Source: Flaccisagitta enflata (lineage: Eukaryota; Chaetognatha; Sagittoidea; Aphragmophora). Taken from it: 64,000 nucleotides of DNA. The notes beneath the pieces were generated by a model, which saw only the letters and a program-made list of their open reading frames with translations, had not been told where the DNA came from and did no database searches. Made by a program: the position numbers and the translations under genes. Each line of letters begins with the position of its first letter. The first letter of the stretch is position 1. The stretch covers positions 6,634,001 through 6,698,000 of the forward strand of contig OZ231126.1 in assembly GCA_965153355.1 (NCBI GenBank). Direction: 5' to 3'. This document shows positions 53,384 through 64,000 of the stretch, one piece after another.

Positions 53384-54676
53384 TATACAGTCAGCGGACA
53401 AAACACAATAGGTATATATATCACTCTGTTAGTTTTGATCCAACCTACTGATGTTGAACAGAATGCTGTAAACAACAACTGGTTGTTTAAATTACAGCTG
53501 GCTGTTATGCTACAAAGTTGGCAAAAATCCAACTTTCACCAAAAAGAATGAGACCTGCAGATTTATAATCCTAATGAAATGCTGAGAAGTTTGATATGTT
53601 ACACTTAACACTTTTTTTAAGAAATATTTTTTTAAAAATTGCATTATAATTAAATCAAACATCCATAAAAATTTTTTATTATGATATAAAAGTATATGTT
53701 GTGACATATCAAACTTCTCGGAATTTCATCAGGATTATGAATCTGCAGGTGTCATTCTATTTGGTGAAAGTTCGATTTTTGCCTACTTTGTAACTTAACA
53801 GCCGGCTGTAACTTCAATAACCAGTTGTTGTTAACAGCATTCTGTTCAACATCAGTGGGTTGGATCAAAACAGAGAGATATATATACCCTGTCTTCAGAA
53901 GCAACTGTAACCAGCAAAAGTTCTGTTGTATCAAAACTATGCACACCACAAATTTCGGATTTGTCTTATAGCATATTACTGCCGGTTTTTTCATACAAAA
54001 TTTCAGCACTCTAGGTTGAGTAGTTTAGCTTCTACATCATTTTGAAGTAAAGAACCCTTTTTTGGTTAACAGTTTTTCATTTTAGACATTGATGGGGGTC
54101 TTTCACTTTAAACTCATATAACTTCCGAATGCTTTGAGTTAGAACTCTGGGGTTGGTCTCAAATTGAAGATTTTTTGAAGGAGATAATGTAAGGTTCAAG
54201 AAAAAAGCATTTCACGCTGCATCTATAGCAATTTTCATGTTTTTTCCATGATTTTTCTTGTTCAAACAACTTTTCATGTTGAAAATTCATCTTTTTCCAG
54301 CTTGAGATCTCATAATTATACACAAATTGACAGAGAAAAGATTTATCAATTATAAGACCATAAAATGGGATCAACTTAATTACTTCAAATCAATATCTAC
54401 TTAATTCTGATAAGATTTAAGAGGCTAAACTCTTTCATTTTTCATAAAAATTGCAATTTTACATGTAAATTTTGGTTATTTTCAAAACTATGTAGAAGCT
54501 GAACTACCTGACTTGGAGTGCTGAAATTTTACATGAAAAAACCGTCAGTAATATGCTATAAGATAGAGAAAATCCGAAATGTGGGATGTGGATAGTTTTC
54601 ACACAATACATCTTTTGCCGGTTACAGTTGTTTCTGAAGACAGGGTACCAATTGTGATTTGTCCGCTGACTGTATA
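53384..54676. mobile_element. palindromic MITE hosting another palindromic MITE
   Basis: Outer ends TATACAGTCAGCGGACAAA and its exact complement. The left arm is split: 53384-53412, then the inner element, then 53887-54030 (CCCTGTCTTCAGAAGCAACT, CATATTACTGCCGGTTTTTT). The right arm (54490-54676) is continuous and pairs with both parts. Non-coding. Confidence 0.75.
53413..53886. mobile_element. inner palindromic MITE (TATATATCACTCTGTT)
   Basis: Arms 53413-53600 and 53698-53886 pair through TTTTGATCCAACC, TGATGTTGAACAGAATGCTG, ACAACAACTGGTT, TCACC and ATTTATAATCCTAATGAAAT. The loop is about 100 AT-rich bases. Inserted into the left arm of the outer element at a TA-rich site. Confidence 0.75.
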
Positions 54677-54679
54677 TGT

Positions 54680-55454
54680 GACCCTTGTTACTGTTTTAGA
54701 TATCCCAAACACAAAAGAAAAAATTAGCTCTTTAGCGAATCTTAAAAAAACCGAATGGTTTTAAGATTTTTTCTTAATTCATTGAAAACTACTTGCCTAA
54801 TTCTACCTAATTCTGTCGTGTTACTTGTCCAAGAGGAAGAGAGAGAGAGAGAAAGCCCATCCAATCTTCTCCTTTTCTGCATGTTCTTATGATCAATTCG
54901 ATTTCTTTTCATTGAACAGTTCTTTTGTCATGACTATCAAGATTACTGGGGGAAGCGGCTGAAAGCTAAATTATTCCAGTGGCCTGATGTCTAAAAATTA
55001 TTTTGGCCTGACTTCTAAAAAAAATGTTTAGACATGAGGCCAATTTAGAACTACAAGTATTGGCATGGTTTGAAAATCTAAGTGCGCCTAACAGCTAAAA
55101 AGTAAGCGCCTAATGTCTAAAAAGAGGAAGGCATTGAGAAACATATGAAAAAAAGATAACAGAAACAGATATAAGAAACAGATATGAGGAACAGAGATAG
55201 ATTGATTGATCAACCAAGGGAGCAATAGACAAACAAGAGGACAAAGCCTTTGATAGTCACTAGTGCGCAACAAAAACACATACAAAATCAGAAAGGGCAG
55301 TAAATGGTAGAGCATGCACAAGCAATAGTAGATTTAAATAAAGTTCATTTGCAAAGTACTGTTTATTGATACATTTGAGAACTGTTGTTCACCTGCTATT
55401 AAGACTTGCCTGCCTACAAGGTATACTAGTTGCTGTCTTTAAGAATTTTTTTAA
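54680..55454. other. unassigned AT-rich stretch
   Basis: Short repeated words TGTCTAAAAA and GGCCTGA at 54975-55120 suggest a decayed minisatellite. No gene seen. Confidence 0.4.
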
Positions 55455-55460
55455 TTTTAA

Positions 55461-55656
55461 GGCATGTGCTACGCAACTCTATGACCCCCTCTGTCAGTTG
55501 CTCGGCTGGTCTGTTGGTTGATTGGTCGGTCCATTGGCAATAACTTTTTATGACATTTATGGGCGGTTTACAGCTCCTGCCAAATTGCTTAAATAACCTT
55601 TTTATCACTGCCCCTGCCAACCTGCACGTGACTTTGGTAGCCATGTATATGGCCTT
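55461..55656 (+). mobile_element. family A element, diverged
   Basis: GGCATGTGCTACGCAACTCT, CTCTGTCAGTTGCTCGGCTG core, TTACAGCTCCTGCCAAATTG, CACTGCCCCTGCCAACCTGC, GTAGCCATGTATATGGCCTT. Confidence 0.6.
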
Positions 55657-55659
55657 GTA

Positions 55660-56430
55660 ATGGCAGCTTCACTAAAAGGCATGAATTTGCAAAGTCCTGT
55701 AGTGAAGTCCAACTGTACTGTATATTTGAATTGTAATATCAGCAAATAAAACATGTGTAAAAGGATGAGAATTGATTTGTGTATTGTTTTAAATGTGGCT
55801 TTAGACCTTATTTGTTCCCTTTTATCTTTGTCCAGGGGTGTATATCATTGAGTCACTTTCAATTTTTTCTCCCTGGCATTGATTTTCTTCCCTACGACGC
55901 GTTATATCAATGATTTTCTTCCCCATATAGAAATGAAACAATGTTGTTAAGGTTTAAATAGTGTTAAATTGTGTTTCATGATTTGGTACTGTTATATTTT
56001 CCCAAAAATTCATTTTTTTCTTTTTTTTTCCCCTTTTGATTTCCTTTTCCATCTCCAGACCCTTTGATTTCTTCCCCCCTCCCATGGGGGGGGGGGGAAG
56101 GGAAACTCAATGATATACAGGCCTTTCCTTCTCTTCCCTCTTTTTTTTTAGAAATTAGGCCAATCACTTATAAAAATTTTAGAAGTTATACCACTTTTTC
56201 TGACAATATCTTTAGAAATAAAATCTTTCAAAATTGGCTGCAAAGCTAAAAAAATATTTTAGCTCTGGGGCCAATCTGTAAGGAAAAATTTTAGCTATTG
56301 GGCGCTTTAGCTGTGGGGAGATACACCCGTAAGTTACTTACACGAGTCCGCGACTAAAATGGCCAAGAGACTCACATTAAATTTTCAAGTGAACCGCGAA
56401 TACGATCGTAAGGGACTGTAACAAATTGCC
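55660..56430. other. unassigned stretch with a decayed MITE end
   Basis: TTCACTAAAAGGCATGAATT through GTCCAACTGTACTGTATA at 55668-55724 resembles 21810-21880 (TCACTACATGGCATAAATTT, GGCTCAACTGT), probably two half copies of one MITE. A poly(G) run of about 12 lies near 56090. No gene seen. Confidence 0.4.
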
Positions 56431-56434
56431 ATCA

Positions 56435-56548
56435 AACAAGGCCAAGTAGGCCAATAGGTCCGACGTGTGGATTGTCGAACAGATGCGTTACCGACCGACC
56501 GACCGACCAACGGACACAGCCACTTATAGAGGTGCTTTGTCGCACCTA
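56435..56548 (-). mobile_element. family B element, compact copy
   Basis: AACAAGGCCAAGTAGGCCAA, GGTCCGACGTGTGGATTGTC, GAACAGATGCGTTACCGACC, ACCGACCGACCAACGGACAC, GAGGTGCTTTGTCGCACCTA. The reference copy used to recognise the nested B at 41411. Confidence 0.8.
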
Positions 56549-56584
56549 AATGGCAAGGGTCACAATTTTATTACTGACGGCAGA

Positions 56585-56790
56585 CGGGCTGAGGAATGGA
56601 CAGGTGGATGGATGAAGGGATGGAATTACAGATGGTTAGAAAGATGAACAGATTGATGGACCAACAGGTTGATTATTGAGTGGATGGATGGACGGATGGA
56701 TGGACCGACGGACCGACAGATGGATCGACTGATAGACCGATGGACAGATGAACCGAGGGACGGATGGATGTATGGATGGACCAGTAGGTG
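56585..56790. repeat. GGAT/GGAC tetranucleotide-rich tract
   Basis: Diverged ATGGATGGACGGATGGATGG and GACCGACGGACCGACAGATG units. Probably a decayed GTCY/GATG core. Confidence 0.7.
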
Positions 56791-57267
56791 GCAACTAAAA
56801 ATGTATCTAAATGAATTCAAATGTCACGTCAATATGTAAGATATAATTCATTCAGATCAGGAGCTTTTGACATATATTGAATTATTGATTGAGAAAAACA
56901 AACAAACAAGCCCGATCAGGCAACGATACGTCATGGGTCACTGCGAGGAGAGATTATGAGTGATAAATTTCGTGGACATACATATTTATTTGAAGGAAAA
57001 AAATCGAGTTTATCCATCAGTTAGATTGGATCCCATGCGTGATCTTTCTATTCCCCAAGAAAGCGAAGAAGTATTGTTTTTTAAACATGTATGGTTGGAC
57101 CGACCAATCGACCAGCGGTCCAACAGACGAGGTATTCCATGGCGTCTCTCAGACCGCCGGGAAGTAGTGCCAGTGGTAAGCCAAAAACGTGACGGATAAA
57201 TCAAGATTCATCTCAATGAAACATAGACAATGTATTGTAATGTAATGTAATGTAATACTTAGATTCA

Positions 57268-57728
<461 letters not shown>

Positions 57729-57729
57729 C

Positions 57730-58515
57730 TAACGCCGCCTAACGACCTTCAAGCTGAAATGGAGCGAAACAAAAGGTCAACAAATGATTGATTCTTTTTG
57801 GCCAATATTTAGCAGGCCTCGATTTCTACTACCTGGGCAAAATAAATAGTGTTAATTTTTCTGTTTGAAAAAACAAAAATTGTGTGATTTCTTGAACAAC
57901 AGCTTTTTGTAGCTTTAACCAATAAGACCTAGTATAGATATACTTGAAATTTGCTATTGAAAGTAACAAGAGGCTGAAAATGCGAGTGGTTTCTCATTTG
58001 GTTGATTCAACTTCCCTTCTCATGTTCGTTGATAGCATCTGTATGCTGACCTTCACTACTCCTCTTAGTCTATGTCCCTTCCCACCATCCTGTATTCCTG
58101 TTTGCCTACCATGCCCCTGCCCACCATCCTGTTTGCCTACCATGCCCCTGCTCACCATCCTGTCTACCTACCATGCCCCTTTCCACCATCTTGTTTACCT
58201 ACCACTCACCTTCCCACCACTGATGCTTCCTATCAGAACCATGACTCCATCTTTCCTCCTCTTTTTTCATATATGATTATTCCTTCTACCAATCATTCTT
58301 ACATTCCTTCTCTTTCCATTCTCTCTTTTCCCATTCCTTTTCTCACTTTTCTTTCTTTCTCTGTTCTTTTCTTTTCTTTTTCTCCATTCTTTTCCTTTCT
58401 TTTTTTCCTTTCCTCAACTTGGTCGTCCCCGCTGTTTATTTCCTCCTCCTCCTTCTTTCCCTCTCTCTCTCTCTCTCTCTCTGTTTTGGGTCTTGGAAGT
58501 CTATCACTTTAGAAA
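57730..58515. other. unassigned stretch, pyrimidine-rich at its end
   Basis: Four short CCACCATCCTGTTTGCCTAC-type units at 58080-58215, then C/T-rich sequence to 58482. No gene seen. Confidence 0.45.
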
Positions 58516-58519
58516 TGTG

Positions 58520-59880
58520 TTGCAAGTGACCAGTAGCAGTTCTCGTGGGCTGGGCACGTTGGTGGCTTGGTAGCGTTGGTAGTGGTTGTGGGCTGGGCAC
58601 GATGGTGGCTTGGTGGCGTTGGTAGTGGTTGTGGGCTTGGTGGCGTTGGTGGTTTGGTGGCAATGGTAGTGGTTGTGGGCTTGGTGGCGTTGGTGGCTTG
58701 GTGGCGTTGGTAGTGGTTGTGGGTCTGGTGGCGTTGGTAGTGGTTGTGGGCTTGGTGGCGTTGGTAGTGGTTGTGGCGTTGGTGGCGTTGGTGGCGGTGG
58801 AACGGCCAATGGTATACGGAGCTGCGGTGTAAAAGGTTCTGTTGGTAGCAGTAGTGTTAAAGGTGTTGGTGATAATGGCGATAGTGTTGGTAGTAATGGT
58901 GTAAAAGGTGACGGTGATAATGACGTTGGTGTTGGTAGTAGTGGTACCAAAAATTGTGGTGAAAATGGCGATGGCGTTGGAAGTGGTGGTGGCAGTGGTG
59001 TTATCATTGGCAGTCGAGTTGATGGCACCAGTGCAGTTGTGTCATCATGGGCAGCAGTGGCGGCAGCAGCAGTGTCGATATTGACATTTGTGGAGTTGGC
59101 ACCAGAGCATTGGTGTTATCATAAGCAGTTGTGGCAGTGGTGTTGTTATTGATAATTCTAGTGGTGGCTCTAGTGCAGGGCTGTTGTTATTGGCAGCTGT
59201 GGTGATGGCATCAGAGCATTTGTGGTGGTAGCAGTGGTATTGCTATTGACAAATGCGGTGGTGGCAGTAGGGATGTGGATGATTTTCATGCCATTTCCGC
59301 TTCTGCTTCCATTTTGAAGTTCAAGTATCAGCTGCTACCCACTTACCAAAATGGAAGTGGTGAATCGCTTCCACATCCCAAGGTGGCAGTAGTGTTGTTA
59401 TTGGCAGTTGTGGCGTTGGCACCAGTACAGTGGTGTCTTCATGGCAGTTGTGGTGGTGGTACCAGAGCAGTGGTGTCGTTATTGACAGTTGTGGTGGTGG
59501 CAGTGGTTTGTTATTGGCAGTTGTGGTAGTGGCAGTGGTTTGTTATTGGCAGATGTGTTGGTGGCACCAGAGCGGTGGTGTCGTTATTGACAGTTGTGGT
59601 GGTGGCAGTGGTTTGTTATTGGCAGTTGTGTTGGTGGCACCAGTGGTGTCGTTGTTGACAGTTGTGGTGGTGGCAGTGGTTTGTTATTGGCAGTTGTGGT
59701 GGCACCAGAATAGTGGTGTCGTTGTTGACAGTTGTGGTGGTGGCAGTGGTTTGTTATTGGCAGATGTGGTGGTGGCACCAGTGGTGTCGTTGTTGACAGT
59801 TGTGGTGGTGGCAGTGGTTTGTTATTGACAGTGGTGGTGGTGGCACCAGAGTGGTGGTGTCGTTATCAGCGGTTCTCCCT
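58520..59880. repeat. GTTGGTAGTGGTTGTGG / GTGGTGGCAGTGG minisatellites
   Basis: 58530-58790 is built of GGCTTGGTGGCGTTGGTAGT units. 59395-59880 is built of TGGTGGTGGCAGTGGTTTGT, TATTGGCAGTTGTGGTGGTG and CACCAGAGCAGTGGTGTCGT units. The 59 kb region between is a diverged version. Gly/Val/Ser-rich and Pro/Thr-rich frames are repeat-derived. Confidence 0.8.
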
Positions 59881-59929
59881 TTCATTCAAAGTTGCCGCCT
59901 GGTCGTTGGACTAATTGACTGTTCGACTC

Positions 59930-59948
59930 AATCTCTCTCTCTCTCTCT

Positions 59949-59984
<36 letters not shown>
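59930..59984. repeat. CT dinucleotide tract
   Basis: About 55 bases of CT with one AGT interruption. Confidence 0.9.
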
Positions 59985-59985
<1 letters not shown>

Positions 59986-60147
59986 CTGACACAGCTATGG
60001 CCTCGAAATTTTTTTTCCTTTCATTTTGCTTCCATTTTCTTTTTGTCTGTCCATTCTACTTTATCTTTATCTAGTCTGGCTGTTTCATTGTCAGTCAGTC
60101 AGTCGGTGGACGGTGGGTTGGTCCACAGGTCCAGCCAGCAAACCAGC

Positions 60148-60212
60148 CTCTCTCTCTTTCTCTCTCTCTCTGTCTCTTTCTGTCTCTGTCTCTCTCTGTC
60201 TGTCTCTGTCTG

Positions 60213-60310
<98 letters not shown>

Positions 60311-60315
60311 CCTCT
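60148..60315. repeat. CT tract with TGTCTCTG variants
   Basis: About 85 bases of CTGTCT variants run into about 80 bases of pure CT. Confidence 0.95.
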
Positions 60316-60894
60316 GTTTCTGTCTTGGATGGGGGAGGATAAGTAAACAGTCACCACAGAAAACTTCATCAACTCCACTGAGCATTTCCGCAAAAGTAAT
60401 GAAGAAACATGTCAGGATAAATTGGTTCTTTCTGTAAGTTGTTTATGCATGATTCCCATGTAACTCCTATTCATGTGTAAAGAAGAGCGCCGCTGCCAAA
60501 GCCTAAAAAGGGGTATTACCCTGCACCTTTCAATGATTTTGAAAAAAATTAATCTTTTGAATTTTTTTTTCTAAAGCTTAAGCGGAAAGGCAAAAACAAT
60601 TTCTAATGATGGGAACCAAGAGACAACAACTCCCTAACTCGATTTTTCATCAGTTTTCAATGTTTAAGCATGCAGTATCCTTATAATTTAGCATAAGAGT
60701 CTGTTATGATGGTAAAATCAAATAGAAAAAAAGCGGCGGCATATGAATTCCAGTATGTATTCTGTTCCCTTCTTGGTTCATTGTTTATGATGACTTCTTT
60801 CTTTGCATGGTATTCATTTCATACCATGTTAGATTGCAGGCGGTATTTTTTGTTGGATGATATTCAGTTGCTTACTAAGGGCGAGTTTCTAGTG

Positions 60895-61085
60895 AAGATG
60901 AAAAACGCGTTTGTTCATGTCAAATGCGTTTACAGCATGAACACATAATCAAGATTTTCAACTGTCTTACGAGGGAATGAGCGAAGCGAGTGAGCAAGCC
61001 CGTGAATGGAGGGAGCAAGCGAAGCATAGTGTTGCGGAGCGAACATAGCGAGCGACCGAGTGGCCTGTTAAAAACGCGATTGTCT
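60895..61085 (-). repeat. family G repeat, inverse orientation
   Basis: AAAAACGCGTTTGTTCATGT, GAGCGAAGCGAGTGAGCAAG, CCCGTGAATGGAGGGAGCAA and GCGACCGAGTGGCCTGTT mirror 42735-42972. Confidence 0.65.
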
Positions 61086-61090
61086 TTGAC

Positions 61091-61206
61091 TAGAAACGAC
61101 TCCTAAGAGTTGCTGTGTTGGTTGACAAATTGGTTGATCAGTATTTGATATTTACGGGCAATATAAGCATCACTGCTCCTGCCCGAATGTATCTGGCCTA
61201 ATTGTT
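61091..61206 (+). mobile_element. family A element, diverged
   Basis: TAGAAACGACTCCTAAGAGT, GTGTTGGTTGACAAATTGGT core, ATCACTGCTCCTGCCCGAAT, GTATCTGGCCTAATTGTT. Abuts the family G repeat. Confidence 0.5.
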
Positions 61207-61437
61207 ATTCGACGCCTCCTTAGTTGCATATAATGAGTTTTTGTTGTATGCCATCTTTTTTTTTTTTTTGTGTGTTGTTTATTGTTTGACAAAATGTCAT
61301 GACTTGTTGTTGATTTTAATGCATTTTCATCGCAAGTCTTTTGTGTTTTGAATTAGATGCATTATTTGTTGCATGCAATGCTTTTATTCATCGAACGCAA
61401 TTCTTGTATTTGATGTCCTCTTTCGCCTTTATGTATC

Positions 61438-61618
61438 AGGAGATGACATGTGATTATGATGATCGCATGAGATGACATGTGATTATGATGATCTCACAAG
61501 ATAACATGTGATTATGATGATCTCATGAGATGACATGTGATTATGATGATCTCATGAGATGACATGTGATTATGATGTTCTCATGAGATGACATGTGATT
61601 ATGATGATCTCATGAATA
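61438..61618. repeat. 29-bp tandem repeat, six units
   Basis: GATGACATGTGATTATGATG then ATCTCATGA recurs every 29 bases with few changes. Each unit contains the self-complementary ATCTCATGAGAT. Confidence 0.9.
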
Positions 61619-61707
61619 ACTCGGTTTCCTCGTTTTGCGTCTTGAGTTGCGCCTACACACAGTATTTCAAATTTGATGAAAAGTTGATATTAGTTGATAT
61701 CAGTTTT

Positions 61708-61845
61708 TAGATGCGTCTGTCAGGAACGCATCTCTATAAGAGGGTCTGTCCATCCGTCTGTCGGTCGGTTGGTTGGTTGGTCGGTCGGTCGGTTGGTCGG
61801 TTGGTTGGTTGGTCGGTCCGTTACGCCCGTGCAAAAAACGCGTTT
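61708..61845 (+). mobile_element. family B-like element, hairpin end and GGTC core
   Basis: TAGATGCGTCTGTCAGGAAC, GCATCTCTATAAGAGGGTCT, a GGTCGGTTGGTT core of about 65 bases, GTCCGTTACGCCCGTGC. Right end not found. Confidence 0.6.
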
Positions 61846-62269
61846 CTCAGCCAATTTTAGCCACGGTGAAATCCTACACTGAAACAAATGATCAACCAAC
61901 ATGTTTTGAGAGTCTTTTCACCCGTCTGTTTGTCCATCTGTTTCTCCCATACATACAGCTGGCGGACCTTAAATCCGTTGGAATTAGCGGGGCCCCTCTT
62001 GATTTTGTTGATTTCAACAGCTTCAACAGGATATTTACTATAGTTTATATAGTAAGAAATATATATTACAATTTTACTCAAAATACGTCATCTTCGATTT
62101 TTTTCATTTTCTGCCCATTAAGGGCCCTAAGTGAGCCAACTTTGGTAGAACATTAATCTCAGACACTCCCCGCCCCTAAGGGGCCCAAAATTGGGTCAAA
62201 AAAATTTTTACGTTAAATCCGTTGATTTTAGCAGGGGCAGGGTCACGTTTTTACAAGACCATGCTAAAA

Positions 62270-63075
62270 CCGCTGATTTTAACGGGTTTAACGCCAAAAT
62301 CCCTTTTTTTGGCCCTCTGCATGCTAATTTGACATCATGAGACCCTCAAAAAGAGCAAGTGAGCACACATGAGCAGGCATGAGCAAGCATGAGCAAGAAT
62401 GCTAAATCCGCTGATTTTAACAGGTTTAACTTCAAATCCCTTAAGTTGGTCCTCCACATGCTTTTTTAACATCATGAGACCCTCTATGGTGACAATAAAG
62501 AGCAAGTGAGCACACATGAGCAAGCATGAGCAAGCATGAGCAAGAATGCTAAATTCGCTGATTTTAACGGGTTTAACATAAATGTCCCCTATTTTGACCC
62601 TCCACATGCTTATTTGACATCATGAGACTCTCTACGGTTATAAAAGAGAGCATGTGAGCACACATGAGCAAGCATGAGATAACATGAGCAAGAATGCTAA
62701 ATCCGCTGATTTTAACGAGTTTAACATAAATATCCCCTAATTTGACCCTCCACACCATTATTTGACATCATGAGACTCTCTAAGGTTACAAAAGAGAGCA
62801 AGTGAGCACACATGAGCAAGCATGAGCAAGAATGCTAAATCCGCTGATTTTAACCGGTTTAACATAAAAATCCCCTGTTTTGGTCCTCCACATGCTTATT
62901 TGACATCAAGAGACCATCTATGGTGACCATAAAGAGTAAGTGAGCACACATGAGTAAGCATGAGCAAGCATGCTTAATCTGCTGATTCTAACATGTTTAA
63001 CATAAAAATCCCCTATTTTGGTCATCCACATGCTGTTTTGACATCAAGAGACCCTCTATGGTGACAAAAAAAATC
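62270..63075. repeat. tandem repeat of about 140-148 bp, five to six units
   Basis: Units contain GAATGCTAAATCCGCTGATT, TTAACGGGTTTAACATAAAT, CCCTCCACATGCTTATTTGA, CATCATGAGACCCTCTATGG and GAGCAAGTGAGCACACATGA, with a variable GAGCAAGCAT sub-repeat that changes unit length. Confidence 0.85.
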
Positions 63076-63185
63076 TCTCTTAATTCAAAATCAACACCAT
63101 GCTGGTTCAAGTCCTTTTTAATTTTGCTCAACTCACATCTTAATTTTGAATGCGACAACAATACAACTAAACATGGAAGGAATAT

Positions 63186-63756
63186 ATGATGGAATTCAAT
63201 AGTAATCCTGAAATTGCACTGTTTGTATCATGTATTTCGTCATCCCGTTTTCATTTTCCTGTTCTGTGCCCAGAGCGTGAAGTGGAAGAAGGGGCCGATG
63301 CTTTATTCTATTTCATACTCAAAGCCGGAATTCGCCAATGTAATTTTGAGTACTTTTGGACAGGGAACCTTTTCTTCTCCAAAAATCACCCACTTTATCG
63401 GAAACTGACCCTCTATTTGGATTTTTGACCTGGCCCAGATGCCAGAGACAATGTATAATCAATACAAGTCGACCGTTGGCGTTAAAGTGGAAGGAAAGGG
63501 CGGTTCAGAAGTATCTACTTGTGAAAACTTTGACTTTGTCGTCAAATGGTGCAATAAAGCTTTGAAACAACATTTGAGTTGGGCGCCAACCCACAAGACC
63601 TGGCTCACAGCTTGTCGTTTGTACAATTTCATGAGAGAACTAAAGTCAAATTTGGATAATTTTCTGCCAATATCAAGGTTCGTGAGTACTATTTTGGTTG
63701 ATTTCATGTCATCCAAGAATTTTCATTACCATCCTCCAACCAACACACCCTCTTAG
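63186..63756 (+). pseudogene. frameshifted protein fragment, possibly transposon-derived
   Basis: One frame holds EVEEGADALFYFILKAGIRQ and NHPLYRKLTLYLDF, then a stop. Skipping one base in the TTTTT run before TGA at 63422-63428 leads directly into DLAQMPETMYNQYKS, VGVKVEGKGGSEVST, ENFDFVVKWCNKALKQHLSW and APTHKTWLTACRLYNFMREL. The two frames read as one protein with a single-base indel. The 'GKGG...F...NK..K..L...PT...W...CR' pattern loosely recalls DUF6589-type proteins of animal transposons; this is a weak match from memory. Could also be a sequencing error in a live gene. Confidence 0.4.
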
Positions 63757-64000
63757 CCCACAGAATTGTCTAGCAAGCGAATCCTCAATAATCTTTGATT
63801 ATCAAAACCAAGGCCAAGCATGTCATTTTGTTTTACTTATTTGCTATGCCACTTTTAGGTCTGTATGTCAGTCAGTCCATCCTTCTCTTTGACGGCCCTT
63901 ACATTTTACTTTTAGGGTGCTTTTATTGTGTGATAAGTCAGGCATGCATTCCTTAGCCCAGCAAGGGCCTCATCAGGTTTCAATGGATTTGCCAGGGATG

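Noticed and set aside
58436-59914. Gly/Val-rich and Pro/Thr-rich frames
   Set aside because: Caused by GTGGTG/GGTTGT minisatellite units; no silk- or mucin-like gene structure.
60706-60948. 80-codon frame with hydrophobic stretch
   Set aside because: Its second part overlaps the family G repeat and no homology is recognised; not supported as a gene.
61438-61618. 29-bp repeats of CRISPR-like unit length
   Set aside because: Head-to-tail identical units without spacers; ordinary tandem repeat.

Overview
The window is animal nuclear DNA, probably from a marine invertebrate, but I cannot name the clade. The evidence is one large receptor gene built on a Toll-type leucine-rich-repeat (LRR) ectodomain, DNA transposon relics (TA-flanked palindromic MITEs, one hAT-like foldback), retroelement debris and an extreme load of simple repeats (CT/GA, GT/CA, GTCY tetranucleotides, GTT, GAA, minisatellites). 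No operon structure, bacterial genes, rRNA genes or CRISPR array are visible.

The one convincing gene is an uninterrupted 1428-codon frame on the minus strand (30977-35263). In order it encodes: a signal peptide; a Toll-like ectodomain with an internal LRRCT/LRRNT junction followed by a second short LRR block; one transmembrane segment; a kinase-like domain that has lost the ATP-binding lysine, the HRD aspartate and the DFG aspartate; a KEN ribonuclease domain of the RNase L/IRE1 type with the catalytic Arg-Asn-His pattern kept; and two ubiquitin-like domains. Where a Toll receptor has a TIR domain, this protein has an RNA-cleaving module laid out as in IRE1/RNase L. I regard it as the candidate undescribed system: a cell-surface or endosomal LRR receptor that could signal directly by cleaving RNA.

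The rest is repeat landscape. 1-12600: minisatellites, long CT/GA tracts, first copies of the GTCY-core elements (families A and C) and of the 'GGGGCCGCTGCCC' family (E). 12628-29030: a TA-flanked MITE, a 1.9-kb polypyrimidine minisatellite, an inverted pair of family C elements, GTT arrays, two tRNA-like sequences, a GAA array and long inverted repeats. 29330-35900: a palindromic MITE and the receptor gene. 35893-48700: family C with an inserted MITE, a frameshifted reverse-transcriptase fragment, two large foldbacks, an A element holding a nested B element, and a long GT-to-CT tract. 49098-54680: a 574-bp tandem repeat, a family C element swollen to 1.4 kb, and MITEs nested inside MITEs. 55000-64000: more A/B elements, minisatellites and a broken transposase-like fragment.

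The recurring A, B and C elements share one design. One end is a short hairpin (TAGTCGCG...CGCGACT), next comes a GTCY/GGTC tetranucleotide core, and the other end is GGCCTTGTT. This resembles Helitron-associated non-autonomous elements (mini-me/DINE/HINE type), which carry GTCY proto-microsatellites, and would explain why this DNA is so rich in GTCY repeats. All relationships were read by eye; no alignments or database searches were run.
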